Source: a virus
Reading direction: 5' to 3' (one strand)
IMG/VR virus record: IMGVR_UViG_3300015371_000164
Span: 1 to 24,831 of that record
DNA: 24,831 nt
In this document: piece by piece, positions 1-7,251 of the stretch
How the letters are laid out: each line of letters starts with the position of its first letter
Numbering within the stretch: the stretch's first letter is position 1
The notes under the pieces: model-generated
What the model was told of the DNA's origin: nothing
Seen by the model: the letters and a program-made list of their open reading frames with translations, nothing else
The model's database searches: none
Program-made: the position numbers and the translations under genes

Positions 1-385
1 GGACCCCGCCGGTCGTGTACCCGGCGACGCCGGTCAGATCGCGGAACGGGTTCACGGACTGTCCGTCGCGGAGGTTCGCGGGAATGGTGATCGCCGCGGA
101 CAACGTCGGAGCGCCCCAGGCATTCGTCGCGTTGCCCTGGATCAACGCGGACCCGCCCGCGAGGTTATGGGGTCCGAACGTGACCCAGTCGATCCGTTGC
201 GCCGACCCGAAGTCCCAGACAAAATCCCCGCTGGAGCTGGTCAACTTCGCCGGACGCGCGAGGTTCAGGTCCGCCAGATAGACGGCGGGATAGTCGGGAT
301 CTTCGGGCGTCGCGACGAGCGTCACGTACGCCCCCGCGGCGTTCTCCGACGGGAGTCCATACAGGATCGACGAAAAGAAACTCAC
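1..385 (-). CDS. Tail protein downstream of tape measure, partial
   Basis: A GTG at 385 overlaps the tape measure TGA (GTGA) and opens a frame that continues to the window edge with no stop (128 codons seen). The start reads MSFFSSILYGLPSENAAGAY, then DPDYPAVYLADLNLARPAKL, followed by DFVWDFGSAQRIDWVTFGP and GNATNAWGAPTLSAAITIP. The W-D-F-G ... V-x-F-G-P-H-N-L ... I-Q-G-N ... W pattern is a beta-sandwich (discoidin-like) arrangement that I recognise from conserved siphovirus tail proteins after the tape measure, where distal tail proteins lie. The 3' part is missing, so family assignment is moderate. No other gene fits this interval; plus-strand frames here are shadows. Confidence 0.75.
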   Translation of the reverse strand, partial: MSFFSSILYGLPSENAAGAYVTLVATPEDPDYPAVYLADLNLARPAKLTSSSGDFVWDFGSAQRIDWVTFGPHNLAGGSALIQGNATNAWGAPTLSAAITIPANLRDGQSVNPFRDLTGVAGYTTGGV

Positions 386-3300
386 GACGCGACCCCTAAC
401 GCTTGACGAGTACTGGTCCGTGTGCCGCGACTGTTCTTTCGGTACAACTCGACGAGCATCGGCGCGACGTCGCGTTCGACGACTTCTCGTAATCCCTTTT
501 GATCGATCGCGTGGATTTCGATGTTGAACGAAAACGACTGGACGTTATTCGTCTGTTCCGCCTGTTGCGGCGGCGCGGGTCCCATCGGACGCCCGGATTC
601 GAGACCGGCCAGCCAGCGATCGATCCGTTGCGTTTGCGGAACGGACAACACGCGTTCGCCTTCGGTCCCGTAGTACGGGACGCGGTCGGTCCCGCGTTCC
701 GGCGCGAACGGTAACAGTTTCCCCATTTGCGCCCGGATGATTCCCCCGAGCGCGTGTCCCGGCGCGTTCGGCGGTCCGTTCGGTCCGTGTCCAGGCGGAG
801 CGCCCGACCCCGAGGTCGAGGACGACGCGCCGCCGCCGCCGTGTTGCTGGTCTGGCGGCGTCCCGTCGGACGTGTAACTGGTGTGGACGTTGATATGATC
901 CGGGATCTTTTCGATCCCGCCGTACACGTCCCCGAGCTTGTCGATCAACTCGTCGAGTTTCCCGATCAGATCGTCGACCGCCTTCGCGAGCGGTTTTTCG
1001 AATTGCAACTGGGAGATGTCGGTCAGCTTGTCGCCGTTCGCGTCGACGAGTTTCCCCGCTTTGAGCAACTGTTCGATCCAGGGCTTCATCGTGTCCGGGA
1101 GCGCCGTCCCCGACTTGATCGCGTCCTGGACGAGTTGCGAGATTTCGTCCGACATCCCGTCGAGGACGCCGTTCACGTCCGCGCCGCTGTTCGTCAGCAA
1201 CAGAAAGTCGTCGATGATCTGTTGCGCGGCGTCGTGGATTTTTGCGGCCTGGAATTTCGGTCCGAGCGCGTCGAGCGAGATCCCGTACTTCTTCGCGACC
1301 TCTTCCATTTTTTTGAAATCGACGGTCGCTTCGTCTCCCATCCCCATCAACGCGCGGGCGTTCGCGTCGGTGATCTTCCCCATCCGGATCAACTGTTCGA
1401 CGATCGCTTCGAATTGCGGCGGGAGCTTTTGTCCGGATGCGAGCGCGTCCGCGAGGAACTCATTAATCTTGCCGGACATCGACCCGATGATCTGGTCGAG
1501 CGGGACGCCCGCGCCCGCGAGGTCGGCCCAGTCCTGGTTCAACTGGTTGACGTTGTCGAGGATATGGGACGCCTGGAAGTCGGCCCCGAGGTCGCGCCAG
1601 CTTAGGCCGTACTCGTCGAGCAATTCGTTGAGATGTTCCTGTTTGGCGGTCATCTCATCGAACGCCGCCTGGAGCATCGCCGCGCCTTCCGGTCCGCCGC
1701 GGGCGAGTGCCGCTTCTAGATTGACGTTGAATTCCTTCGCGATCGCGGTCGCGAGTTTCATCGACCCGAACGACTTCGTGATCGCGCCGCCGAGTTGCGC
1801 GATCTGAACCCGCGCCGACGCCGCCGCTTTTTCCGCGGCCTGTTCCGCCCGATAGAATCCGACGAGCGCCCCGATCCCCGCGCCGACGCCCATCCCGATC
1901 GGTCCGAATGCCGCGCCCGCCTCCGCGCCCGCGAGCGCCCCGCCCGCGACGCGGTGTCCCTTCGATCCCTCCGCGGTCGCTTGCGCGATCGCACTCGCGC
2001 CAGCAATCGCCGCCGCCGCGGTTTGCGTGATCGCGTTCCCGAGTTGTTCCCAGTCGACGACCGTTTGCGTGATCGCCCCGTGCGTTTCCTTCGTGAACGA
2101 CGCGCCGATCTGGCCGATCCCGTCTTTAAACTGGAAACTCGCTTTTCGCGCCGTCGACATGGCCGCGACTAACGTTGCGATGTCCTTCACGATCGCCGCG
2201 AACGATCCGCCGGACACTTGCGCGAGCGTCCCGAAGGACGACGCCAAGTCGTCGAGATTTTGCGACCAGTCCACCGTCGCTTTCGACGCGAGTTTCGACG
2301 CGACCTCGACGCTTTTCACGTTCGCGGGGATCGCCTTCATTTGGACGCCGAGATCGATCAACAACCCGCGTTGATCTTTCAGTCCATGGGAGACGAGCGT
2401 CCCGGAGAGGTTCAACCCATTGAGCGCGTTCGCGACGCGGTTCGCGCCGTCGGCGACTTGCGGCGCGAGCGCGATCGACGACTCCCAGAGGGTATTAATC
2501 GCGCGATGCGATTCGATGACGGGTGTATACGTCTCGCGGAGATGCTCCAGGTCGGCCGGGAGGTCCCGGAGATTCGGTCGGAGCTTGTTGTACAGGTCGA
2601 GGACCTGTTTCACGACTTGTCCGTCGTGTTGCTGGTCGACCGACAGACTCCGCCATGCGAGCGCCAGTTTCCGGAGTTCGCCTTCCGCGGCCTGTCCGGT
2701 GATTTGCTTCCGGAGCGTCTCGACCTGTTCCTCGAATTGTCGCGTCCGATCTTTCGCTTTGTCGCTCGCGTCGCCTAACGCTTTCAGTCCGCGCGTAACT
2801 TGATCGACGGCCTTCGCCGCGGCCCCGAGTTGCGCGATCGACTTTTCCGGCGGCGCGACGTCCGGCGGTTTTTCGGTCGGGAGTTTTTGTCCGAAAAATC
2901 CGATCCCGTTTTTCTTGGCGTCCGCGAGTTGCTGTCGAAACTTCTCGACCGCGCCCGTCGTGCCGAACGACACGATGTTTTGAAACTGTTTGTATTCGTC
3001 GCGAACCATCTTGAACGCGTCGACCAGGAGTCCGACTTCGCTTGTGACCTCCGCGATCAATTCCGGGGCGTCTTTGAAAAACTGTTTGACCTCTTCGTCG
3101 TTCGCGATTGCGCCGCCGACCGCCTCTTTCAGATTGTCCCAGTCGTTCGCGAGTTTTTGCGTCATCCCCGCGTACGTTTCGAGTTGCGCCGTCGCCTGTC
3201 CGCCGAACCGGTCTTCCAGGACCGACACGACCGCGTCGAGTCCGCCGACCTTGATCGCCGTCTCGTCCAGCTTGATCCCGTATCGCCCGAGCGCCCCGAC

Positions 3301-4080
3301 GTTCCCTTCGACCGCCTTCGCGACCAGACCCGCCGCCTCTTCGAGACCGATCCCCAGTCCCGCGGCGAGATCGGCGGACGCTTTCAACGCTTTGTCCATT
3401 TGGGTCGGGAGGACGTTCCCGACCTGGATCAACAACGCTTCCGCCGCGGTCGTCGCGTCGTCCGAAAACGCCGTCTCGCGTTGCATCGCGTCCGCGAGCT
3501 TGTTCATCTGGTCGATCGCGGCTGGTGTCGCGGTCCCCTGGTTTTGCATCGCGACCGTCAGCCGCTTTTGACCGGCTTCCGCTTCCGCGTAACTGTCGAG
3601 CGACGACAACAGGAACCCAGAGACCGCGGACAGTCCCGACTTGACGACGTCGATCGCCGCTTGCGCGGTGATATAGCTGGCGGCGAGTTTCCCGAAGGAC
3701 ACGCCGGACTCGTCGGCCGCGGCGGCGTTTTGCTTTTGCGCGGCCTGGAGCGATTTCAGTTCGTTGGAAACTTTCTGGATCGACTCCGGGGCGGTCTGTC
3801 CGAGTCGCGCGTACTTCTCGATCGCTTCGTCGAGGACGGCGTTCGCTTTCTTCTGTTCCGACGCCGTAAGCGTTGTCGCGCCGCCGATCGCCTTGATCGC
3901 TTCCGCGGTCGCGGTCGCCGCCTTGATCGTCGCCTGTCCGGAGTATGAGACCGCCAGTTTTTGGAGTTGCTGTTGAAGTCCCTTCGCCTCCAGTTCGAGC
4001 GGTTTCAACGTCGACACGGCGTCCCGAATGGACGCGTTCCACTTCGAAAAGTCGGCGTTAAAAACGGCGGTCTGAGCCAT
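382..4080 (-). CDS. Tape measure protein
   Basis: The 1232-residue product is long, helical and Ala/Leu/Lys/Gln-rich, directly after the tail chaperone and an HK97-gp10-like gene. Residues ~1-130 are coiled coil. ~150-390 is the TMP core (SLDSYAEAEAGQKRLTVAMQ, AADLAAGLGIGLEEAAGLVA, AVEGNVGALGRYGIKLDE), the usual phage-related minor tail/TMP motif. ~730-765 is a Gly/Ala-rich hydrophobic stretch (AFGPIGMGVGAGIGALVGF) that may insert into or cross the membrane during DNA entry. ~816-1017 holds two tandem repeats, then a Gly/Ser/Pro-rich linker and a small C-terminal domain. At 1.5 A per residue it implies a tail of roughly 170-190 nm (inference). Confidence 0.93.
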   Translation of the reverse strand: MAQTAVFNADFSKWNASIRDAVSTLKPLELEAKGLQQQLQKLAVSYSGQATIKAATATAEAIKAIGGATTLTASEQKKANAVLDEAIEKYARLGQTAPESIQKVSNELKSLQAAQKQNAAAADESGVSFGKLAASYITAQAAIDVVKSGLSAVSGFLLSSLDSYAEAEAGQKRLTVAMQNQGTATPAAIDQMNKLADAMQRETAFSDDATTAAEALLIQVGNVLPTQMDKALKASADLAAGLGIGLEEAAGLVAKAVEGNVGALGRYGIKLDETAIKVGGLDAVVSVLEDRFGGQATAQLETYAGMTQKLANDWDNLKEAVGGAIANDEEVKQFFKDAPELIAEVTSEVGLLVDAFKMVRDEYKQFQNIVSFGTTGAVEKFRQQLADAKKNGIGFFGQKLPTEKPPDVAPPEKSIAQLGAAAKAVDQVTRGLKALGDASDKAKDRTRQFEEQVETLRKQITGQAAEGELRKLALAWRSLSVDQQHDGQVVKQVLDLYNKLRPNLRDLPADLEHLRETYTPVIESHRAINTLWESSIALAPQVADGANRVANALNGLNLSGTLVSHGLKDQRGLLIDLGVQMKAIPANVKSVEVASKLASKATVDWSQNLDDLASSFGTLAQVSGGSFAAIVKDIATLVAAMSTARKASFQFKDGIGQIGASFTKETHGAITQTVVDWEQLGNAITQTAAAAIAGASAIAQATAEGSKGHRVAGGALAGAEAGAAFGPIGMGVGAGIGALVGFYRAEQAAEKAAASARVQIAQLGGAITKSFGSMKLATAIAKEFNVNLEAALARGGPEGAAMLQAAFDEMTAKQEHLNELLDEYGLSWRDLGADFQASHILDNVNQLNQDWADLAGAGVPLDQIIGSMSGKINEFLADALASGQKLPPQFEAIVEQLIRMGKITDANARALMGMGDEATVDFKKMEEVAKKYGISLDALGPKFQAAKIHDAAQQIIDDFLLLTNSGADVNGVLDGMSDEISQLVQDAIKSGTALPDTMKPWIEQLLKAGKLVDANGDKLTDISQLQFEKPLAKAVDDLIGKLDELIDKLGDVYGGIEKIPDHINVHTSYTSDGTPPDQQHGGGGASSSTSGSGAPPGHGPNGPPNAPGHALGGIIRAQMGKLLPFAPERGTDRVPYYGTEGERVLSVPQTQRIDRWLAGLESGRPMGPAPPQQAEQTNNVQSFSFNIEIHAIDQKGLREVVERDVAPMLVELYRKNSRGTRTSTRQALGVAS
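1030..1635 (-). repeat. Two ~108-residue repeats in the tape measure protein
   Basis: Residues ~816-923 and ~924-1017 share an order of motifs: YGLSWRDLGADFQASHILD and YGISLDALGPKFQAAKIHD, then DGMSDEISQLV or GSMSGKINEFL, a P-P-x-F/P-D-T-M segment, and KITDANARAL or KLVDANGDKL. The tyrosines that mark the two copies are 108 residues apart (residues 824 and 932). Confidence 0.75.
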
Positions 4081-4083
4081 GGG

Positions 4084-4494
4084 TTAAATTTCGTGCGGGC
4101 GATCGAGGATCTGTTGTGCGCGTTCGAGCATCTGAGCGCGGACCGCGACCGCGGTGTTCTCGAACAGGTGCGGCGACGCCGCGGGCATTCGGCCGCGGTT
4201 CGCGTACTTCCGAGTCCCGTCGCGACGCCTCACGGTCCCGTCCTGCCAGATCGGACCGATGCGAGCGCCGACCACGACGTACGCGAGATCGGCGCGTCCC
4301 TTCCGAACGCGAATGTCGTCGCGCATATGCTTTCGGCCGGGATGTTCCTTCCGGCCGCGCGGATACCGCCCGATCAATCGCGCCGCCATGTTGTCGGCGG
4401 CGGGTTCGATCAATCGGGCGATCTCGCGTTGCATCGCGTCGGACGCCACGACGAGCGCCCGTTGTATGGGTCCCACGTCTAACGGGTCAGACAT
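4084..4494 (-). CDS. HK97-gp10-like tail completion protein
   Basis: ATG 4494 gives 136 residues; GTG 4509 is an alternative. The protein has an N-terminal helix (ALVVASDAMQREIARLI), RGRKEHPGRKHMRDDIRVRK, LAYVVVGARIGPIWQDGT, RMPAASPHLFENTAVAVRAQ and a closing helix (MLERAQQIL). The pattern of strand-turn followed by M-P-A-x-P-x-L helix is that of HK97_gp10/DUF646-like proteins. Members normally sit between head closure and tail terminator; here it lies between the chaperone and the tape measure. It ends 3 bases before the tape measure ATG. Confidence 0.7.
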   Translation of the reverse strand: MSDPLDVGPIQRALVVASDAMQREIARLIEPAADNMAARLIGRYPRGRKEHPGRKHMRDDIRVRKGRADLAYVVVGARIGPIWQDGTVRRRDGTRKYANRGRMPAASPHLFENTAVAVRAQMLERAQQILDRPHEI

Positions 4495-4702
4495 CGTCTC
4501 GCCTTTCACGGTCGCGCCGACGCGCCTCCATCAGTTGATCGACATCGACCGAGTCTTCCTCTTGGGTCGAGTCGTTGATCCAGTCGACGAGTTCCGCGAA
4601 CACGTCCGCGTCGAGTTCGTCGATGTATTCGAGGGTCCAACCCTTCATATACCGGGCGATTGCGAAACGGGACTGGAGTCGTTCGCGATCGCGGTCGGAC
4701 CG
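4487..4702 (-). CDS. T-type extension of tail assembly chaperone (-1 frame)
   Basis: Reached by -1 slippage at 4702, this frame adds 71 residues to the first 114 of the G protein, for a 185-residue GT product. It reads RSDRDRERLQSRFAIARYMK, then GWTLEYIDELDADVFAELVD. The W-S/T-L-E-x-I-D-x-L motif is typical of T domains that recruit tail tube subunits. It could also start alone at ATG (MKGWTL), but that lacks a good ribosome-binding site and the upstream residues are equally family-like. Its stop lies 7 bases inside the next gene. Confidence 0.82.
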   Translation of the reverse strand, partial: RSDRDRERLQSRFAIARYMKGWTLEYIDELDADVFAELVDWINDSTQEEDSVDVDQLMEARRRDRERRDDV

Positions 4703-5043
4703 TTTTTTTCCTTACTCAACGAGTCCTCGAATTTATCGACGGCGTCGTACAACCGTTCGAACACGTCCTCGTCCAAGAGGGACAACACGCGGACACGTTC
4801 GTCGAACGGTTTCCCCACGGGAAACTCGATCGGCTTGTCGTCGCCGTTTAGAAGCATCAGATTGACGATCCGAACCGCGGCGGTTGCGATGCGATGTCGG
4901 TTTGAGTTGAACTTGAAGATCGTTCGGTCCGCGGTGATCCCGTCGGACGCGTAACTCTCGATATTCGCTTTGTCGCCGATCTTCAGTTTCTCTTTCAGGT
5001 CCGCCCATCCGCCGCCGTCAATGTCGACGCGTTGAATTCCCAT
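4645..5043 (-). CDS. Tail assembly chaperone, G-type (zero frame)
   Basis: The 132-residue zero-frame product, MGIQRVDIDGGGWADLKEKL, has residues IESYASDGITADRTIFKF and VRIVNLMLLNGDDKPIEFP, then LSLLDEDVFERLYDAVDKF. It has the size, acidic end and gene position of siphovirus G-type chaperones (lambda gpG). Between the major tail and tape measure genes, these proteins bind and shield the tape measure during tail assembly. At codon 114 it contains a slippery A AAA AAC. The rest (GPTAIANDSSPVSQSPGI) is low-complexity, fitting a dispensable zero-frame ending. Confidence 0.85.
   Translation of the reverse strand: MGIQRVDIDGGGWADLKEKLKIGDKANIESYASDGITADRTIFKFNSNRHRIATAAVRIVNLMLLNGDDKPIEFPVGKPFDERVRVLSLLDEDVFERLYDAVDKFEDSLSKEKNGPTAIANDSSPVSQSPGI
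4702..4708 (-). promoter_or_regulatory. A AAA AAC slippery heptamer for -1 ribosomal frameshift
   Basis: The zero frame reads GAA AAA AAC at codons 112-114 of the chaperone. A AAA AAC fits the canonical X XXY YYZ form exactly. Slipping back one base gives CGG TCC GAC and so on, an open frame of 71 codons. GC-rich self-complementary sequence 9-18 bases downstream (CGCGATCGCG, 4684-4693) could be a weak stimulator. No Shine-Dalgarno-like stimulator is obvious upstream. Confidence 0.85.
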
Positions 5044-5058
5044 ACCGTCCTCGTCCGC

Positions 5059-5102
5059 CCGCGGGGACGGGACGTCGCGTCATTGCGACGTCGCGCCCGC
5101 GG
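5059..5102 (-). terminator. Two-tier stem-loop after major tail protein (candidate terminator)
   Basis: The inner stem is GACGTCGC/GCGACGTC (5092-5085 with 5078-5071, 6-base loop). The outer stem is CCGCGGG/CCCGCGG (5102-5096 with 5065-5059). It begins 15 bases after the tail gene's TAA, in the only gap before the chaperone gene. No U-tract follows, so factor-independent termination is doubtful. 3'-end protection or attenuation is equally possible. Confidence 0.55.
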
Positions 5103-5116
5103 TACACGCTTCGCCG

Positions 5117-5533
5117 TTAGCCGACGGGCGATCCGTCGACCTGGAGCAACCAGTTCCCGTTCGCCGAGAAATTCGCCGTCACCTTGATCGCGTCAGAGAC
5201 GGATCCGGTGTTCGTGAGGTCCAGCCACGCGGGACCCTCGTAATAGAAACCGGGGTCGTCCGTCGACGGCGTGATTCGGATCGAGCAACCGTCGTCCGAG
5301 TCCGACGCGTCCATCAACGCGCGGATGTACGCCGTATCGAAAAACCCTTCGATCGATCCGGAGACGTCTTTCAGACCGACGAGGTACGATTTGTTCTGGT
5401 CCTGAAAGGACGTGACGTCGACCTTGTCCCGTGTGAACGAGATCGACCAGGAATTGAGCGACCCGATGATCGGGAGCGGCGATCCGCCGACCCCTATCTG
5501 GATCTGTCCGTTGCGCCCGTGTCGCTTCGCCAT
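5117..5533 (-). CDS. Major tail protein (tail tube)
   Basis: ATG 5533 gives 138 residues, MAKRHGRNGQIQIGVGG and on; a TTG start 12 codons upstream is less likely, since it lies in the hairpin. WSISFTRDKVDVTSFQDQNK, followed by SYLVGLKDVSGSIEGFFD, is the conserved core of siphovirus tube proteins (D-V-T-S-F-x-D-x-N-K, L-x-x-V-S-G). The end is a typical strand set (AIKVTANFSANGNWLLQVDG). It would polymerise in hexamer rings around the tape measure. Flanked by strong hairpins on both sides, as expected of a highly expressed gene. Confidence 0.92.
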   Translation of the reverse strand: MAKRHGRNGQIQIGVGGSPLPIIGSLNSWSISFTRDKVDVTSFQDQNKSYLVGLKDVSGSIEGFFDTAYIRALMDASDSDDGCSIRITPSTDDPGFYYEGPAWLDLTNTGSVSDAIKVTANFSANGNWLLQVDGSPVG

Positions 5534-5766
5534 GCCTTGCCCCCACTGGTTGAAACTCCAGGGAGGCAAGGACCGGCGGCGAGACTCTCAGAGTGAGGGA
5601 CGCCGGGGCGAGCCTGGACGGATGATGCTCCTTCGCGGATGCGAAGGTAGCGGTTTAGTGCTTTCGAGAGACCCTTCGACAACCGGCGGACCTTGTCGTC
5701 CGGCGGCGCGTCGTTGACCGCTTGTCGGAGCAACGTCAGCAATTGTCGATACGCCGCGGTTGTCAT
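5494..5766 (-). CDS. Small ORF before major tail gene, unknown, uncertain 3' end
   Basis: A 90-codon frame coupled (ATGA) to the tail terminator gene. The first ~48 residues (MTTAAYRQLLTLLRQAVNDA, then DDKVRRLSKGLSKALNRYLR) look like a real small helical protein. The remainder (rich in Ser, Gly, Pro) runs through a strong hairpin and 40 bases into the major tail gene, which is atypical. Either the protein really overlaps, or the tail of the frame is only nominal. I do not recognise a family. The alternative is a mostly non-coding 230-base leader. Confidence 0.45.
   Translation of the reverse strand: MTTAAYRQLLTLLRQAVNDAPPDDKVRRLSKGLSKALNRYLRIREGASSVQARPGVPHSESLAAGPCLPGVSTSGGKAWRSDTGATDRSR
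5535..5571 (-). promoter_or_regulatory. Strong stem-loop abutting the major tail protein start
   Basis: CCTTGCC (5571-5565) pairs with GGCAAGG (5541-5535), continuing inward, after one mismatch and one bulge, through CC/GG and CTGG/CCAG to an 8-base loop: 13 pairs in all. The 3' arm GGGGGCAAGGC is the ribosome-binding region and is 1 base from ATG 5533. The 5' arm contains CCTCCCTGG, the same string as in the TerL leader. It could block translation or act as a terminator or processing site. Confidence 0.65.
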
Positions 5767-6176
5767 TGGACCGCCACACGAACCACGACGGTTCGGAGAA
5801 ACCAGAGGACCCCGTCCGCGAGAAGATCCGCGGGCGGTTGCGCGGTGTTCCGAATGAACTCGACTTGTTCGTACCCGTCGAGCGCGTCCCAGGACGCATC
5901 GTCCAGGAGGACGTCGAGCACGATCGACGCGAGTTGATCGACCTCCGCGGTTCCGCGATACGTCGACACGACCGTGACGACGAGATCGACCTGTCGTGCG
6001 CCGTTATCGTCGCCGAACTCGACAACCCACGGGATTTCCTCCCCGCCCAGAACCCACGTATACGGCGCGTCGGTCCCTTGCGGAACGTGCGTGTAGACCT
6101 TCGCCGCGAGCGGCGAGATCGCGCGGAGGACGTCGACCGCGACGTTGACGACCGCGGGAACTTGGGACCCAGGCAT
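5763..6176 (-). CDS. Tail terminator / completion protein (DUF3168-like)
   Basis: The start is ATG 6176 (TAATG overlap with head closure), giving 137 residues. The pattern is VAVDVLRAISPLAAKVYTHV, then GTDAPYTWVLGGE, VDLVVTVVSTYRGTAEVDQL and FLRTVVVRVAVQ. The P-Y-x-x-V and Y-R-G-x-x-E-V/D features are those of DUF3168/gpU-type tail terminators, which cap the tail tube and join it to the head. Position between head closure and the major tail gene agrees. The stop overlaps the next ATG (ATGA). Confidence 0.82.
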   Translation of the reverse strand: MPGSQVPAVVNVAVDVLRAISPLAAKVYTHVPQGTDAPYTWVLGGEEIPWVVEFGDDNGARQVDLVVTVVSTYRGTAEVDQLASIVLDVLLDDASWDALDGYEQVEFIRNTAQPPADLLADGVLWFLRTVVVRVAVQ

Positions 6177-6508
6177 TAGTCCGCCTCGACGCACGTCAAT
6201 TCGAGGACGCGCCGTTTATGGTCCGGGTCGACGATCCCGATGATCTCGAACGTGACCCCGTCGGCGACGACTTCGATCAACTGTTTGGTATCGACGTCCG
6301 GTCGATACGCCATGCTAATCACATGCGTTCCGACCGACTGGATCGCGCCCGCGTTCGACTGTTCGCGACTCGTCAACGGTCGGATCGCCGCGAACGCCGT
6401 CACGTACGACGGTTGCGCCGTCGTGTCGTCCGTCTGTCCCCCCGTGCCATCGTCGACGACCGCGGGCGTGATGATCTTCACGAAATCGCGATATTGTCCC
6501 GCACTCAT
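6176..6508 (-). CDS. Head closure / head-tail joining protein
   Basis: The 110-residue protein MSAGQYRDFVKIITPAVVDD, with GGQTDDTTAQPSYVTAFAAI, RPLTSREQSNAG, HVISMAYRPDV and FEIIGIVDPDHKRRVLELTC, is a clear Phage_H_T_join (PF05521, SPP1 gp16/HK97 gp7-like) stopper. The I-x-x-L-x-x-x-E and Y-R-x-D-V motifs, and a final L-x-L-x-C-x-E strand, are all in place. It plugs the portal-connector complex and forms the tail docking surface. ATG 6508 overlaps the GT2 stop; a much longer frame upstream is a shadow of the cassette genes. Confidence 0.9.
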   Translation of the reverse strand: MSAGQYRDFVKIITPAVVDDGTGGQTDDTTAQPSYVTAFAAIRPLTSREQSNAGAIQSVGTHVISMAYRPDVDTKQLIEVVADGVTFEIIGIVDPDHKRRVLELTCVEAD

Positions 6509-7251
6509 GTTTCCTCGCGGTACGGAAAACTGAGGACGCGCGGTCGCCAGTCGGGACCGCGAGCGGCGACGAGCGTTCGAACGCGAGCGTCTTCGGGTTG
6601 TTTCCGCTTGTATCGAATGGTTGAGGCATCGTCGACGTACTCGTACCGAATCAACGGGTCGGTCAACAAACAGATCGTCGCGTACCGTCCGATCTCCCGC
6701 CGGAACACGCCGTCGGTCCCATAGTGACCGGACAACGCTTCGTCGTACCCGCCGATCTGCCAGAAGAGATCCCGCGCGACGAGGAAACTCGCGGAATGCG
6801 GCGGGATGATCTCGCCCGTGTGTTCCCGTCGGCCGAACGCGTACACGACGTCGGGGTCGTGAACGCTCCAGGCGATCGACTGGAACGTCGCCTCCGGGAC
6901 GACGTGATCCATGTCGGTGAGCAACAACCAGCGGTCCGTCGCATGATGCGCCCCGATGTTCCGCGCCGCGAGCCAGTTCCAGCGAACATCCACGTCGATA
7001 CGAAAGAGCCGCAACCAGTCCGGCCAGCCCATTGACTCGACCACGTCTCGCGCGGGATGCGCGGGCGATCCGTCGTCGACGACGATCACGCGGAGGAACG
7101 CGCGACTCGACGCGGTCCAGTCCGCCCACCGTCCGAGTTGCGCCCGGAAAAAATTCGGGTGTTCGTAGTACGGCACGACGATCGTAATCCGCTTGGGAAC
7201 CGCCGCTCGCGGCGGGCGCACGGTCGCGAGGTCCCGACACCAGAGCGCCAT
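6505..7251 (-). CDS. GT2 family (GT-A fold) glycosyltransferase
   Basis: The 248-residue protein shows a full GT2 pattern. It has RITIVVPYYEHPNFFRAQL, VIVVDDGSPAHPA (nucleotide-binding D59-D60), WLLLTDMDHVVPE with the D-M-D metal motif at 113-115, and GGYDEALSGHYGTDGVFRRE. The last of these is the usual G-G-x-D-E ... D catalytic-loop signature. It has no membrane segment, so it works in the cytoplasm on a soluble acceptor or on a lipid-linked or protein acceptor it can reach. It starts directly after the GT8 gene's TAG and its stop overlaps the head-closure ATG. It is the last gene of the cassette. Confidence 0.92.
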   Translation of the reverse strand: MALWCRDLATVRPPRAAVPKRITIVVPYYEHPNFFRAQLGRWADWTASSRAFLRVIVVDDGSPAHPARDVVESMGWPDWLRLFRIDVDVRWNWLAARNIGAHHATDRWLLLTDMDHVVPEATFQSIAWSVHDPDVVYAFGRREHTGEIIPPHSASFLVARDLFWQIGGYDEALSGHYGTDGVFRREIGRYATICLLTDPLIRYEYVDDASTIRYKRKQPEDARVRTLVAARGPDWRPRVLSFPYREET

